Positions 53,487 to 62,674 of a stretch of DNA of 64,000 nt are shown here, piece after piece; position 1 is the first letter of the stretch; each line of letters starts with the position of its first letter. A program made the translations under genes and the position numbers. Source of the DNA: JAAUTT01 sp963846585 (GTDB lineage Bacteria; Bacteroidota; Bacteroidia; Bacteroidales; JAAUTT01); contig CAWJWO010000018.1 of assembly GCA_963846585.1 (NCBI GenBank), forward strand, positions 186,001 through 250,000, written 5' to 3'. The notes under the pieces were generated by a model. It saw only the letters and a program-made list of their open reading frames with translations. It was not told the origin of the DNA and did not search any database.

Positions 53487-54947
53487 ATGTTTCAGGAGAT
53501 ACTGGATAAAACTCTTAATAAAACATTCGAAGTTTTTTATTTCATTACTTTAATATTTACCGTTATACTTATTATCCAGCAAAAAGGTGATCCGCTTAAA
53601 ACTATTTCCTGGATACTGGTGATTTTTCTGCTTCCGATATTAGGTATTATCCTTTATTTTATTTTTGGTAAAAATTTTAGAAAAGAAAAGATTTTTTCAC
53701 GTAAAGGCTTCACCGATCTTGAACACATTAAAGTATTAAGCCAAAATCAGTTTATAAAACTTTCCCGGGAAAATTTTTTTAAAGACCAAAAACTGCAGAG
53801 TAAGGTAAATATCATGAGACTGTTGCTCAATAGCAGTAAATCGTTGCTTACCGAACACAATAGAGTGACTATTCTTCAGAATGGGAATGAAACATTCAAA
53901 TCACTTATTAATGCCATTGAAAATGCTCATGTTTATATTCACCTCGAATATTACATAATAGAAGATGACCATATAGGAAATTTAATCAGAAATTTATTAA
54001 TTAAAAAATCCCGACAAGGTATCAAAATCAGATTTATCTATGATGATGTTGGATGCTGGAGCCTTCCAAAACACTTTATTGACTCGATGACTGATAACGG
54101 AATTGACATTTACCCATTTCTGCCGGTAAGATTCCCTTCACTCACTAATAAGATCAATAACCGCAATCACAGGAAAATTGTTGTTATTGACGGAAAAGTT
54201 GCATTTATGGGCGGCCTCAATATTGCCGACAGATACCTTCAGGAAAATGAAGAAATAGGAATTTGGAGAGATACTCACCTTAAACTTGAAGGAGAGTCGG
54301 TGGGATCATTACAAACAATATTTTTAGCTGATTGGTTTTTTGTTAGTGATGAAATAATTCAAAGTTCTGATTTTTTTACTATACCTGTTATTGAAGATTA
54401 TCATTTGGTTCAAATTACAGCAAGCGGGCCTGATTCGGATTGGGCAAGTATAATGCAGGCATATTTTGCAGCAATTGCCAGTGCTAAGTCATTTATTTAT
54501 ATTTCATCGCCATATTTTTTACCCAACGAAAGCATTTTGACAGCACTTAAAACAAGTTCACTTAGTGGACTTGATGTCAGAATAATATTACCGGATAAGT
54601 CAGATTCAAAAATAGTTTTTTACAGTTCGCGTTCTTATGTAAGCGAACTTCTTGAAGCCGGCATAAAAGTGTTTTTTTATAAGAAAGGATTTCCACATTC
54701 AAAGCTTTTAATTGTTGATGGAGTGCTAAGTTCAGTCGGAACAGCAAATATGGATATCCGAAGTTTCGATCAGAATTTTGAAGTTTCTGCACTTATTTAT
54801 GACGAAAACATTACATCGGAATTAATAGATAGATATCTTTGTGACTTAAAAAATAGTATTGAAATTACACTTGATGAATGGGAAAAAAGATCCCGCCGTG
54901 ATCAAATTGCAGAATCAGTGGCAAGAATATTCAGTCCTCTGTTATAA
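53487..54947 (+). CDS. cls: Cardiolipin synthase (phospholipase D family)
   Basis: 486 residues. Two N-terminal membrane helices (about 13-28 and 38-60) precede two PLD catalytic domains. The first HKD motif is NHRKIVVIDGKVAFMGG near residue 220 and the second HSKLLIVDGVLSSVGTANMD near residue 403. It makes cardiolipin from phosphatidylglycerol in the inner membrane. Confidence 0.94.
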   Translation: MFQEILDKTLNKTFEVFYFITLIFTVILIIQQKGDPLKTISWILVIFLLPILGIILYFIFGKNFRKEKIFSRKGFTDLEHIKVLSQNQFIKLSRENFFKDQKLQSKVNIMRLLLNSSKSLLTEHNRVTILQNGNETFKSLINAIENAHVYIHLEYYIIEDDHIGNLIRNLLIKKSRQGIKIRFIYDDVGCWSLPKHFIDSMTDNGIDIYPFLPVRFPSLTNKINNRNHRKIVVIDGKVAFMGGLNIADRYLQENEEIGIWRDTHLKLEGESVGSLQTIFLADWFFVSDEIIQSSDFFTIPVIEDYHLVQITASGPDSDWASIMQAYFAAIASAKSFIYISSPYFLPNESILTALKTSSLSGLDVRIILPDKSDSKIVFYSSRSYVSELLEAGIKVFFYKKGFPHSKLLIVDGVLSSVGTANMDIRSFDQNFEVSALIYDENITSELIDRYLCDLKNSIEITLDEWEKRSRRDQIAESVARIFSPLL

Positions 54948-55084
54948 TGGAAATACTATCTATATTTTTTTACCAGGTTCTGAAAAAACCATTTTTTTTT
55001 ATTAATTTAGGTTTACATTTGCAAATTTTATTTAAAAGGCTCCTGTAAAACATTATTTTGCTGTGATTGTTTAATTTTAAACAA

Positions 55085-56173
55085 ATGAGTATGTGGTCAT
55101 TTCATCCCTATTTATTAGTGTTATTTAGCTTGTTTGTTTCCTTTTTTATAGTTTATGTTTCAATACCATCGATTGTAACAGTAGCCTGCACCAAGAAATT
55201 ATTTGATGAACCCGGCCAGCGTAAAAGCCATCAGGTCAGGATTCCTAATTTGGGAGGTGTTGCTATATTTGCCGGAATAATAATTTCAACCGGATTATTT
55301 GCAAATTTTGAAGTTTCAGGTGAACTTATGCCTGTAATGATTGCAATGGTGGTAATTTTTTTTATCGGAATTAAGGATGATATCCTGATTATAGCGCCTG
55401 CAAAAAAATTATACGGAGAATTATTAGCCGCAATAATAGTAATATTAATTGGGAACATTCGTTTTACAAGCCTGCATGGTTTTCTGGGTTTTAATGAAAT
55501 AAATTATATTCCCAGTTTATTATTAACCGGTTTTGTGGTTGTTGTTCTCACTAATGCCTTTAATTTAATTGACGGCATTGATGGTTTGGCTTCCGGAATT
55601 GGAATTGTAGTTTCCTTAACTTTTGGTACCTGGTTTATGCTTGCAGGATTCACTAATTATGCCATTCTTTCTGCAGCTTTATTGGGATGCCTGATCGCAT
55701 TTTTTGGTTTTAATGTTTTTGGCAAAAAAAACAAAATATTCATGGGTGATACTGGTTCACTTATACTTGGATTAATTATGAGTATCCTCGTAATTAAATT
55801 TAATGAGGCCAATATCACCTACCAGGGTATATATACAATTAAGTCAGCTCCTGCCGTATCATTCGGTATCCTTATTGTACCCCTGTTCGACACTATGAGG
55901 GTATTTTTCCTCCGGATAATAAGAGGGCAATCTCCTTTTCATCCGGATAAAAATCATTTGCATCACAGGGTTCTGAAACTGGGATTTTCACATATTGAAT
56001 CAACCGTACTTATTGCCGTTGTAAATATTTTCTTTATTTTAATGATGTTGACTTGCCAATCAGCAGGCTTGCTATTTCTGATGTTGCTTAACATAACTAT
56101 GGCTTCATTTTTTGCAATGCTTACAGAATATTTTATCAGAAAGCATAAGGTAAATGAACATCTGCCAACCTGA
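55085..56173 (+). CDS. Undecaprenyl-phosphate sugar-1-phosphate transferase (WecA/TagO/MraY family)
   Basis: 362 residues from ATG 55085 (an upstream in-frame TTG at 55067 is less likely). About 11 membrane helices. Conserved cytoplasmic motifs are KLFDEPGQRKSHQVRIPNLG, FFIGIKDDILI, TNAFNLIDGIDGLASGIG with the catalytic Asp region, FMGDTGSLILG, and HPDKNHLHHRVLKLG. It loads the first sugar phosphate onto undecaprenyl phosphate for surface polysaccharide. It is close to WecA/TagO rather than MraY. Confidence 0.9.
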   Translation: MSMWSFHPYLLVLFSLFVSFFIVYVSIPSIVTVACTKKLFDEPGQRKSHQVRIPNLGGVAIFAGIIISTGLFANFEVSGELMPVMIAMVVIFFIGIKDDILIIAPAKKLYGELLAAIIVILIGNIRFTSLHGFLGFNEINYIPSLLLTGFVVVVLTNAFNLIDGIDGLASGIGIVVSLTFGTWFMLAGFTNYAILSAALLGCLIAFFGFNVFGKKNKIFMGDTGSLILGLIMSILVIKFNEANITYQGIYTIKSAPAVSFGILIVPLFDTMRVFFLRIIRGQSPFHPDKNHLHHRVLKLGFSHIESTVLIAVVNIFFILMMLTCQSAGLLFLMLLNITMASFFAMLTEYFIRKHKVNEHLPT

Positions 56174-56328
56174 AATTTGGTGCTTTCAAAAATTGTGCTT
56201 AGTTTTGCCACGATTAGTGGAAAAATTTGATTTGATTGCAACCACGGAAAAAAATGCTAAACCGAAGTTCAAGAAATCTTAAATTATCTTCCATTTCTCT
56301 GTTAATATTTATTAAATAATTAAATTAT

Positions 56329-57594
56329 ATGGGATATTTATTTACATCCGAGTCAGTTTCTGAAGGACATCCGGATAAAGTTGCCGATCAGATTTCCGAT
56401 GCATTATTAGACGAGTTTTTACGCAGTGACCCTGACTCAAAAGTTGCATGTGAAACACTATGTACAACCGGGTTAGTTGTATTAAGCGGTGAAGTACGCA
56501 CAAATGGATATGTTGATGTACAAAAAGTTGCCCGCGACATAATTAGGAAGATCGGTTACACTAAAGCAGAATATATGTTTGACAGCGAGTCTTGCGGAGT
56601 AATTTCTTCCATTCATGAACAATCGGCAGATATAAATCAGGGCGTGGTTCGTTCCACTGATGAAGATCAGGGTGCAGGCGACCAGGGGATGATGTTTGGA
56701 TATGCCTGCCGTGATACTGATACCTACATGCCTTTATCCCTTACCCTTTCCCATGCCTTACTTATGGAACTGGCTGTAATCCGTCGTCAAGGCAAAGAAA
56801 TGAAATACCTGCGCCCGGATGCAAAATCACAGGTTACAATCGATTATAATGATAATAACCAGCCAAAGAGTATTCATACTATTGTAATATCGACCCAACA
56901 TGATGATTTCGATTCAGAAACCAATATGCAGGCTATAATTAAAAAAGATATACAAAATATACTCATACCAAGGGTTATGTCCAAATTACCCGAACGAATC
57001 AAGCTGCTTTTTAATGCAAATTATATTCTTCATGTGAACCCTACTGGAAAATTTGTTATTGGTGGCCCTCATGGAGATACCGGCCTTACCGGCCGTAAAA
57101 TTATTGTAGATACTTATGGCGGTAAAGGGGCACATGGCGGAGGAGCCTTTTCAGGGAAAGATTCGTCAAAAGTTGACCGTTCAGCAGCCTATGCTGCACG
57201 TCATATCGCTAAAAACCTTGTAGCTGCTGATATTGCTGATGAAGTTCTCGTTCAGCTCGCTTATGCCATTGGTATTGCCAAACCTGTTGGTATTTATATT
57301 AATACATACGGTACTTCGAGGGTAACCCTTTCTGATGGAGAAATTGCATTAAAAATTTCCGGTTTATTTGATCTTCGCCCATATGCAATAGTAAAACGTT
57401 TTGGCCTGAAAAATCCGATTTTTCTTGAAACAGCTGCCTATGGCCATTTTGGCCGCGAACCATTCACCCGTAAAGTGAAATTCTATACCTATGGAAATAG
57501 TAATGGAGCCTCAACTTATGAAAAAGAAGTTGAATTTTTTGGTTGGGAAAAACTTGATTTTGTTGATCAGATCAGAAATGCGTTCGGTTTGTAA
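56329..57594 (+). CDS. metK: S-adenosylmethionine synthetase
   Basis: 421 residues. The ATP-binding motif is GHPDKVADQISDALLDEF. GAGDQGMMFGYA, GGPHGDTGLTGRKIIVDTYG and the P-loop-like GGGAFSGKDSSKVDRSAAY are all intact. It makes SAM from methionine and ATP. The 150-bp leader shows no SAM-riboswitch-like structure that I can recognise. The gene is followed by the nested palindrome before convergent gldA. Confidence 0.97.
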   Translation: MGYLFTSESVSEGHPDKVADQISDALLDEFLRSDPDSKVACETLCTTGLVVLSGEVRTNGYVDVQKVARDIIRKIGYTKAEYMFDSESCGVISSIHEQSADINQGVVRSTDEDQGAGDQGMMFGYACRDTDTYMPLSLTLSHALLMELAVIRRQGKEMKYLRPDAKSQVTIDYNDNNQPKSIHTIVISTQHDDFDSETNMQAIIKKDIQNILIPRVMSKLPERIKLLFNANYILHVNPTGKFVIGGPHGDTGLTGRKIIVDTYGGKGAHGGGAFSGKDSSKVDRSAAYAARHIAKNLVAADIADEVLVQLAYAIGIAKPVGIYINTYGTSRVTLSDGEIALKISGLFDLRPYAIVKRFGLKNPIFLETAAYGHFGREPFTRKVKFYTYGNSNGASTYEKEVEFFGWEKLDFVDQIRNAFGL

Positions 57595-57595
57595 T

Positions 57596-57813
57596 AGAGC
57601 CAGGAACCAAGAGCCAGGAGCCAAGACTTGAGATATAGGACATAAAACAATATGAAGTCAAAGGATTTGAGAATCTAGATTTGAGATTTGAGATTTAGAT
57701 TTAAGTTTTAGGAATACAACTAAAATAGAAATATTAAAATCTTAAATCACTATCAACTATTCCATAGTCCCTTATCTTGGTTCCTGGCTCTTGGCTCTTG
57801 ATTCTATTTTTCT
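57596..57813. repeat. Nested word-repeat palindrome between metK and gldA
   Basis: Outer arms of ccaagagccagg type (57596-57626) and ttggttcctggctcttgg type (57775-57800) enclose inner arms of agatttgag words (57663-57712) and aaatcttaaatc (57735-57750). The order matches 36569-36790. It lies between convergent genes. Confidence 0.85.
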
Positions 57814-58722
57814 CTATTTCGTAAGCTCCCTGAATACTTCTTCGAGGCTTTTTTCTGATTTATGCATAGATAGTACTGATAAATTGTTCCTGACGGCATA
57901 ATTAAACACATCTTCACGAAAATCATTTCCCTCAAAATTACTAAGAATCCAGGTTTTTTCATTTACCTTTAACACCTTCTGTACATTAGATATTCCTAAT
58001 AAAAAACTTTCTTCAATTTCCCTGTTTAACTCAACCAATACTGAAAATTCTCTCGATTTAATCCTTTGATAAATGTCCTTAGTATTTTCATCAGCAACAA
58101 TTTCACCTTTATTAATAATCAGAATTTTATGGCATATTGCCTCAACCTCCTGCATTATATGGGTCGATAATATAATGGTCTTGCTTCTCCCTGCCTCTGA
58201 AATTAATCCTCTTATTTCAACTATCTGATTAGGGTCAAGTCCCGAAGTCGGTTCATCAAGTATCAAAACAGACGGATCATGTATAAGTGCCTGGGCAAGA
58301 CCTACTCTTTGACGGTAACCTTTCGACAAAGCCCCTATTTTTTTATGCTGTTCCCTTTCAAGTCCGGTAAGATGAATCATTTCTTTTATTCTCACCCTGC
58401 AATTCCTTATCTTATATATTCCACCCACAAATTCAAGGTATTCTTTGATATACATATCGTTATACAATGGATTTTGCTCTGGCAGATATCCTATGCTTCT
58501 TCGAACTTCCAGCGACTGTTCCATAACATTGTAACCATTTACCGTTGCACATCCCGAAGAAGGCGGCAAAAAACCGCTTATAATTTTCATCAGGGTAGAT
58601 TTTCCGGCTCCGTTTGGTCCTATAAAACCTACAATTTCACCACTTTTTATATTAAACGAAACCTCATGCAACGCAGATTGTGTTCCATAAAATTTGCTAA
58701 TTTTTTCAACTATTATAGACAT
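57814..58722 (-). CDS. gldA: ABC transporter ATP-binding protein GldA
   Basis: 302 residues from ATG 58722 (MSIIVEKISKFYGTQSALHEV); further in-frame codons upstream overlap the promoter. Walker A is GPNGAGKSTLMK, the signature LSKGYRQRVGLAQAL, and Walker B VLILDEPTSGLD. Sequence and length match GldA, the ATPase of a gliding-motility-associated ABC transporter of Bacteroidota. Permease partners GldF/GldG are not adjacent here. Confidence 0.85.
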   Translation of the reverse strand: MSIIVEKISKFYGTQSALHEVSFNIKSGEIVGFIGPNGAGKSTLMKIISGFLPPSSGCATVNGYNVMEQSLEVRRSIGYLPEQNPLYNDMYIKEYLEFVGGIYKIRNCRVRIKEMIHLTGLEREQHKKIGALSKGYRQRVGLAQALIHDPSVLILDEPTSGLDPNQIVEIRGLISEAGRSKTIILSTHIMQEVEAICHKILIINKGEIVADENTKDIYQRIKSREFSVLVELNREIEESFLLGISNVQKVLKVNEKTWILSNFEGNDFREDVFNYAVRNNLSVLSMHKSEKSLEEVFRELTK

Positions 58723-58743
58723 CCTGGTATTTTTTATATCGTG

Positions 58744-58751
58744 CAAATTTA
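58744..58751 (-). promoter_or_regulatory. -7 element TAAATTTG of gldA
   Basis: Full TAnnTTTG match on the minus strand, ending 22 bp before the ATG at 58722. Confidence 0.45.
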
Positions 58752-58842
58752 ATGGATTTGTTGAAAGGTTAACTAACAAGCAACAACTAACAATTAAATT
58801 GCCTGTAGGAAGAATTTCTTTGTTTTATGAACCTTCAATTAT

Positions 58843-58872
58843 TTTGAATGTTAAAATGAATTAATACATTTG
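58843..58872 (+). promoter_or_regulatory. Promoter of the TPR protein gene
   Basis: TTTG at 58843-58846, an 18-bp spacer, TACATTTG at 58865-58872. Start near 58879, a leader of only a few bases before ATG 58886. Confidence 0.55.
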
Positions 58873-58885
58873 TACAAGTGATGAA

Positions 58886-59911
58886 ATGGGAAAAAATAAA
58901 AACTTCTTTAACTGTAAAATTATGATAAAGTTAAATTATAAAATTGGAGCAATAGTATTTGGAATAGTGTTTTTTACATGTAACATATTAAATGCTCAAA
59001 CAAAAAAAGATGCTGCCGATGTTTTTAACCAGGGAGTAGCAGCATCTGCAAGCAACCTTAATGATTCAGCAATTATTTATTTCGAAAAAAGTATTGAACT
59101 TAGTGATAAAGTTGGAGATGATGCTAAAGATATCAAAGAACAAGCAATAAAAATAATACCAAAACTTTATTTTAATAAAGTCGCTCAATATGCCAAGGAT
59201 AACCGGTTGCCCGAATGTATTGCGGCAAGCAAAGTGGCTGTTACTGTTGCTGAAAAATATGGTAATGATACTATTAAGAATGAATCTTTAAAAATTATGT
59301 CACAGGTTTATTTTAAAATAGGAAATAACAATTATAAAAATAATGAGTTGGAAAATGCTGTATTATCTTATGACAGCGCTTTATCAATTAATCCTAATTA
59401 TACTAAGGTAATTATAAATAAAGCTATGGTTTTTTTTAAAATGGGAAACAGTGTTAAATTTTCTGAAACCATTGATCTAGCCATTGGCCAGTGCAAAGCA
59501 CAAAACGATACTATCCAGGTATCAGCCCTCAATAAAAAAGCCCGCGACTATTTTAGAAGTGCAGGCTCCAAAGCAAACCAGGCTAATAAATTAAGCGATG
59601 CCATTACCAGTTTAAATTCTGCTGTTAAATATGGCTATGATAAAGATATATATTACCTGTTTTCTGACGTTTACAATAAACAAAATAATTTCCGCGAAGC
59701 CCTTGTGAATGCTCAAAAAGGATTGAATCTTGAAACCGGTGATGAAAACGCTAAAGCAAAATATTACTACCAACTTGGTGTTGCACAATTAGGTACTGGA
59801 GATAAAGACAATGCCTGCAATTCTTTTAAAAATGCTCAGTACGGTGCCTTTGTACAGGCTGCAAAAGGTCAGATGATTAATAATAAGTGCCCGGGAGCGG
59901 AAGTTAAATAG
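58886..59911 (+). CDS. Exported TPR protein
   Basis: 341 residues. The second in-frame Met (58922, MIKLNYKIGAIVFGIVFFTCNILNAQ) gives a cleaner signal peptide and may be the real start. The mature protein is made of about six tetratricopeptide-like units (VFNQGVAASASNLNDSAIIYFEKSI, KNNELENAVLSYDSALSINPN, NNFREALVNAQKGLNLETGDE). Probably a periplasmic scaffold. Function unknown. Confidence 0.78.
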   Translation: MGKNKNFFNCKIMIKLNYKIGAIVFGIVFFTCNILNAQTKKDAADVFNQGVAASASNLNDSAIIYFEKSIELSDKVGDDAKDIKEQAIKIIPKLYFNKVAQYAKDNRLPECIAASKVAVTVAEKYGNDTIKNESLKIMSQVYFKIGNNNYKNNELENAVLSYDSALSINPNYTKVIINKAMVFFKMGNSVKFSETIDLAIGQCKAQNDTIQVSALNKKARDYFRSAGSKANQANKLSDAITSLNSAVKYGYDKDIYYLFSDVYNKQNNFREALVNAQKGLNLETGDENAKAKYYYQLGVAQLGTGDKDNACNSFKNAQYGAFVQAAKGQMINNKCPGAEVK

Positions 59912-60087
59912 AACCAGGAGCCAAGAACCAGGAACCAAGACTTGAAATGGATGAAGAAATGGAATTAACCTTCAGATTTCGGCGTTCGAAATTCGGTGTT
60001 CGAAATTAATACTTACCCCCTGCACCTAGTCACTAGCCCCTTGATCACTGCTCCCTAAGCACTATGCACCAAGCACTATGCACTAAA
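59912..60087. repeat. Word-repeat spacer between convergent genes
   Basis: ccaggagccaagaaccagg heptamers (59912-59938), gttcgaaattcgg duplicates (about 59982-60008), cactagtcc and aagcactatgcac words (60055-60085). Confidence 0.65.
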
Positions 60088-60936
60088 TTATTGCCCGTAC
60101 ATGAATTGTCCCATAGTGGCAAAATTAGCCTTTGGGTTTACACACATCACCGGTATTTTCTTTTTATTGGCAATAATTCGTTGTTCGCTGGCACCAAACA
60201 TATAATCTAAAATAGTTATATATTTCGTGGTTGTGACCAATATAATATCAGCATTGATCTTTTCTGCATATTCAACAGTTTCCAATGGAAAATGCTTTGA
60301 TTTTTCAAGTGCGAAAATTTCATATTCAAGGTTGTTCTGAATAATAAACCTGATTGCAAAATTTAAATTGGTGTTGATCTTCTTTTTTAATGATTTATCA
60401 TTAACGGTATAAATAAATAAATGGACCTTTGAACTGAAATATTTCCCTAAATATATTGCCCAGGAAAGTTTCTCCTTATTTTCGGATTTATAATCTATCG
60501 GAAAAACAAGTTTTGAATATTTCTCACTGTTAATTGGTTTATCCTGAACAACAATAAATGGTACGCTCGACCCTACAATCACTTTTAAAGCCCGGCTTCC
60601 AAATAATTTTTGCATACCGTGGATCCCATGGGTACCCATAACCACAATGCTTGATTTGCTTGAAGTTGCATAATCAGAGATGGATTTAAAAATACTTCCT
60701 TCAATAATAATAATATCAGGCCTGATTCCAAACCTTTTCTCCGTTTCATCACATACAACAGTCATTTTTCCCTTTCGGATTTCAATTTCTTGTTTGGATA
60801 ACTTGGGAGAAATTATGTGTAGCAATGAAATATCTTTTTGAATACTTCGGGATATTAAAATAGCGTGTTCTAAAGCAAATTGAGAAATGTATGTAAAATC
60901 CCATGTAACTAATACGTTATTATTCGGAGTTTCCAT
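60088..60936 (-). CDS. Universal stress protein, tandem UspA domains
   Basis: 282 residues in two Usp halves. The first has VLVTWDFTYISQFALEHA at the start and SSIVVMGTHGIHGMQKLFGSRALKVI with the GxxG nucleotide loop near residue 105. The second has KLVFPIDYKSENKEKLSWA and ILVTTTKYITILDYMFGASEQRII. The first half is the better candidate for nucleotide binding. Paralogue of 42748-43611. Confidence 0.86.
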   Translation of the reverse strand: METPNNNVLVTWDFTYISQFALEHAILISRSIQKDISLLHIISPKLSKQEIEIRKGKMTVVCDETEKRFGIRPDIIIIEGSIFKSISDYATSSKSSIVVMGTHGIHGMQKLFGSRALKVIVGSSVPFIVVQDKPINSEKYSKLVFPIDYKSENKEKLSWAIYLGKYFSSKVHLFIYTVNDKSLKKKINTNLNFAIRFIIQNNLEYEIFALEKSKHFPLETVEYAEKINADIILVTTTKYITILDYMFGASEQRIIANKKKIPVMCVNPKANFATMGQFMYGQ

Positions 60937-61010
60937 AAAATGGGATAATTAAATGTGTGATAAAAATATAGATTTCTTTGGATTAAAAAAAATCTTTATT
61001 TAGCAAACTG

Positions 61011-61044
61011 TTTGGAAGGGTATAGCTTAAAAATTATATTTTTG
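61011..61044 (+). promoter_or_regulatory. Promoter of asnS
   Basis: TTTG at 61011-61014, a 22-bp spacer, TATTTTTG at 61037-61044 (full TAnnTTTG match). Start near 61051, a leader of about 25 nt. Confidence 0.5.
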
Positions 61045-61075
61045 CAATTATATTATAAATGAAAATTAAAAAATA

Positions 61076-62473
61076 ATGAAATATCAGGAGAGGCTTATAA
61101 TACGGGAAGTTTTAAAATCTGTTGAATTTGGTGCGGAAATTACAGTAAAGGGATGGGTACGTACAAAACGTGGGAATAAAAATATCGCTTTTGTTGAATT
61201 AAATGATGGTTCTATCATTCATAATTTACAGATAGTATTTAATGTTGCAAATTTTGATGAAGAATTGTTAAAGAAAATAACTACAGGTTCTTGTATTTCC
61301 GTTAAAGGCAAACTGGTTAAATCGGAAGGCCAGGGGCAAAATAATGAAGTAATTGCCGAATCCGTAATTTTATATGGAACCGCCAGCCCTGATGATTATC
61401 CATTGCAAAAAAAAGGCCACAGCATGGAATTCCTGAGGGAAATTGCTCATCTTCGCCCGCGAACAAATACTTTTGGTGCTGTTCTTCGTATTCGTCATGC
61501 ATTATCTTTTGCTATTCATAAATATTTTAATGATAACGGATTCTTTTACCTTCACACGCCAATAATTACAGGTTCAGATGCTGAAGGGGCCGGAGCCATG
61601 TTCAAAGTGACTACCCTCGACTTAAATAATATCCCTAAGAATATCGACGGATCAATAAATTATAATGACGATTTTTTCGGGAAATCTACTAACCTTACAG
61701 TTTCCGGACAACTTGAGGGTGAATTGGGAGCCCTCGCTTTAGGTGCTATTTATACTTTCGGGCCAACATTCAGGGCTGAAAATTCAAATACTCCGCGTCA
61801 TCTGGCTGAATTTTGGATGATAGAACCGGAAATTGCTTTTTTCGATATTAATGATAATATGGATTTGGCCGAGGACTTTCTAAAATATCTCATCACTTAT
61901 GCACTCGAAAACTGTTCCGACGATCTGGAGTTTTTATGCAAGATGTACGACACCGAACTTATTGGCCGTTTGAAGTCTGTTACTGAAAATGAATTCGTTC
62001 GCCTAACTTATACTGAAGGTATTTCAATACTCGAAAAATCAGGTGAAAAATTTGAATTTCCTATTTCCTGGGGTATTGACCTGCAATCAGAACATGAACG
62101 TTATCTGGTGGAAAAGCATTTTAAAAAGCCTGTAATCCTGACAGGATATCCAAGTGAAATTAAGGCTTTTTATATGAAGCAAAACGAGGATGGGAAAACA
62201 GTTCGCGCAATGGATGTATTGTTCCCTAAAATTGGTGAAATAATCGGAGGTTCGCAACGTGAGGAAAATTTTGAAAAACTGGAAAAAAGAATAAAAGAAC
62301 TCAATATTCCTGACAAAGATCTTTGGTGGTACCTCGAAACCCGAAAATATGGCACCGCTCCTCATAGTGGATTCGGTTTAGGTTTCGAACGCCTGATAAT
62401 ATTTGTTACCGGCATGGCTAATATCCGCGATGTAATCCCGTTCCCAAGAACGCCAAAGAATGCTGACTTTTAA
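61076..62473 (+). CDS. asnS: Asparaginyl-tRNA synthetase
   Basis: 465 residues, class II synthetase. The N-terminal OB-fold anticodon-binding domain is at about 15-105 (EITVKGWVRTKRGNKNIAFV). Motif 2 is FGPTFRAENSNTPRHLAEFWMIEPE and motif 3 GFGLGFERLIIFVTG. LYGTASPDDYPLQKK and SGQLEGELGALALG identify it as AsnRS rather than AspRS. Confidence 0.95.
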   Translation: MKYQERLIIREVLKSVEFGAEITVKGWVRTKRGNKNIAFVELNDGSIIHNLQIVFNVANFDEELLKKITTGSCISVKGKLVKSEGQGQNNEVIAESVILYGTASPDDYPLQKKGHSMEFLREIAHLRPRTNTFGAVLRIRHALSFAIHKYFNDNGFFYLHTPIITGSDAEGAGAMFKVTTLDLNNIPKNIDGSINYNDDFFGKSTNLTVSGQLEGELGALALGAIYTFGPTFRAENSNTPRHLAEFWMIEPEIAFFDINDNMDLAEDFLKYLITYALENCSDDLEFLCKMYDTELIGRLKSVTENEFVRLTYTEGISILEKSGEKFEFPISWGIDLQSEHERYLVEKHFKKPVILTGYPSEIKAFYMKQNEDGKTVRAMDVLFPKIGEIIGGSQREENFEKLEKRIKELNIPDKDLWWYLETRKYGTAPHSGFGLGFERLIIFVTGMANIRDVIPFPRTPKNADF

Positions 62474-62600
62474 ATGGGAGGTGATTAGGTGATTAAGTAA
62501 TTAAGTGATTAAGTGATTAAGTAATTGATTAATTGAGTAAACGAGTAATAAAATTAAACGAATAACCTAATCACCTAATCACCTAATTCCTGAAACTATT
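62474..62600. repeat. gtgattaa / cacctaat word palindrome between asnS and rpoN
   Basis: Left arm of ggtgattaggtgattaag words (62477-62530) and right arm of taatcacctaatcaccta (62566-62588). The arms pair by reverse complement across an AT-rich core. Located after asnS, so it may also end transcription. Confidence 0.75.
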
Positions 62601-62646
62601 TTTAAGCACAATACAAATAAGATGGTATATTCTGAAAGGCACTATG

Positions 62647-62654
62647 TATCTTTG
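62647..62654 (+). promoter_or_regulatory. -7 element TATCTTTG of rpoN
   Basis: Full TAnnTTTG match 20 bp before the ATG at 62675; no clear -33 element. Confidence 0.45.
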
Positions 62655-62674
62655 TATCGAAATATATGTAAACA

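Noticed and set aside
56174..56328. SAM riboswitch before metK
   Set aside because: No paired elements resembling known SAM riboswitches could be found in the 150-bp leader.
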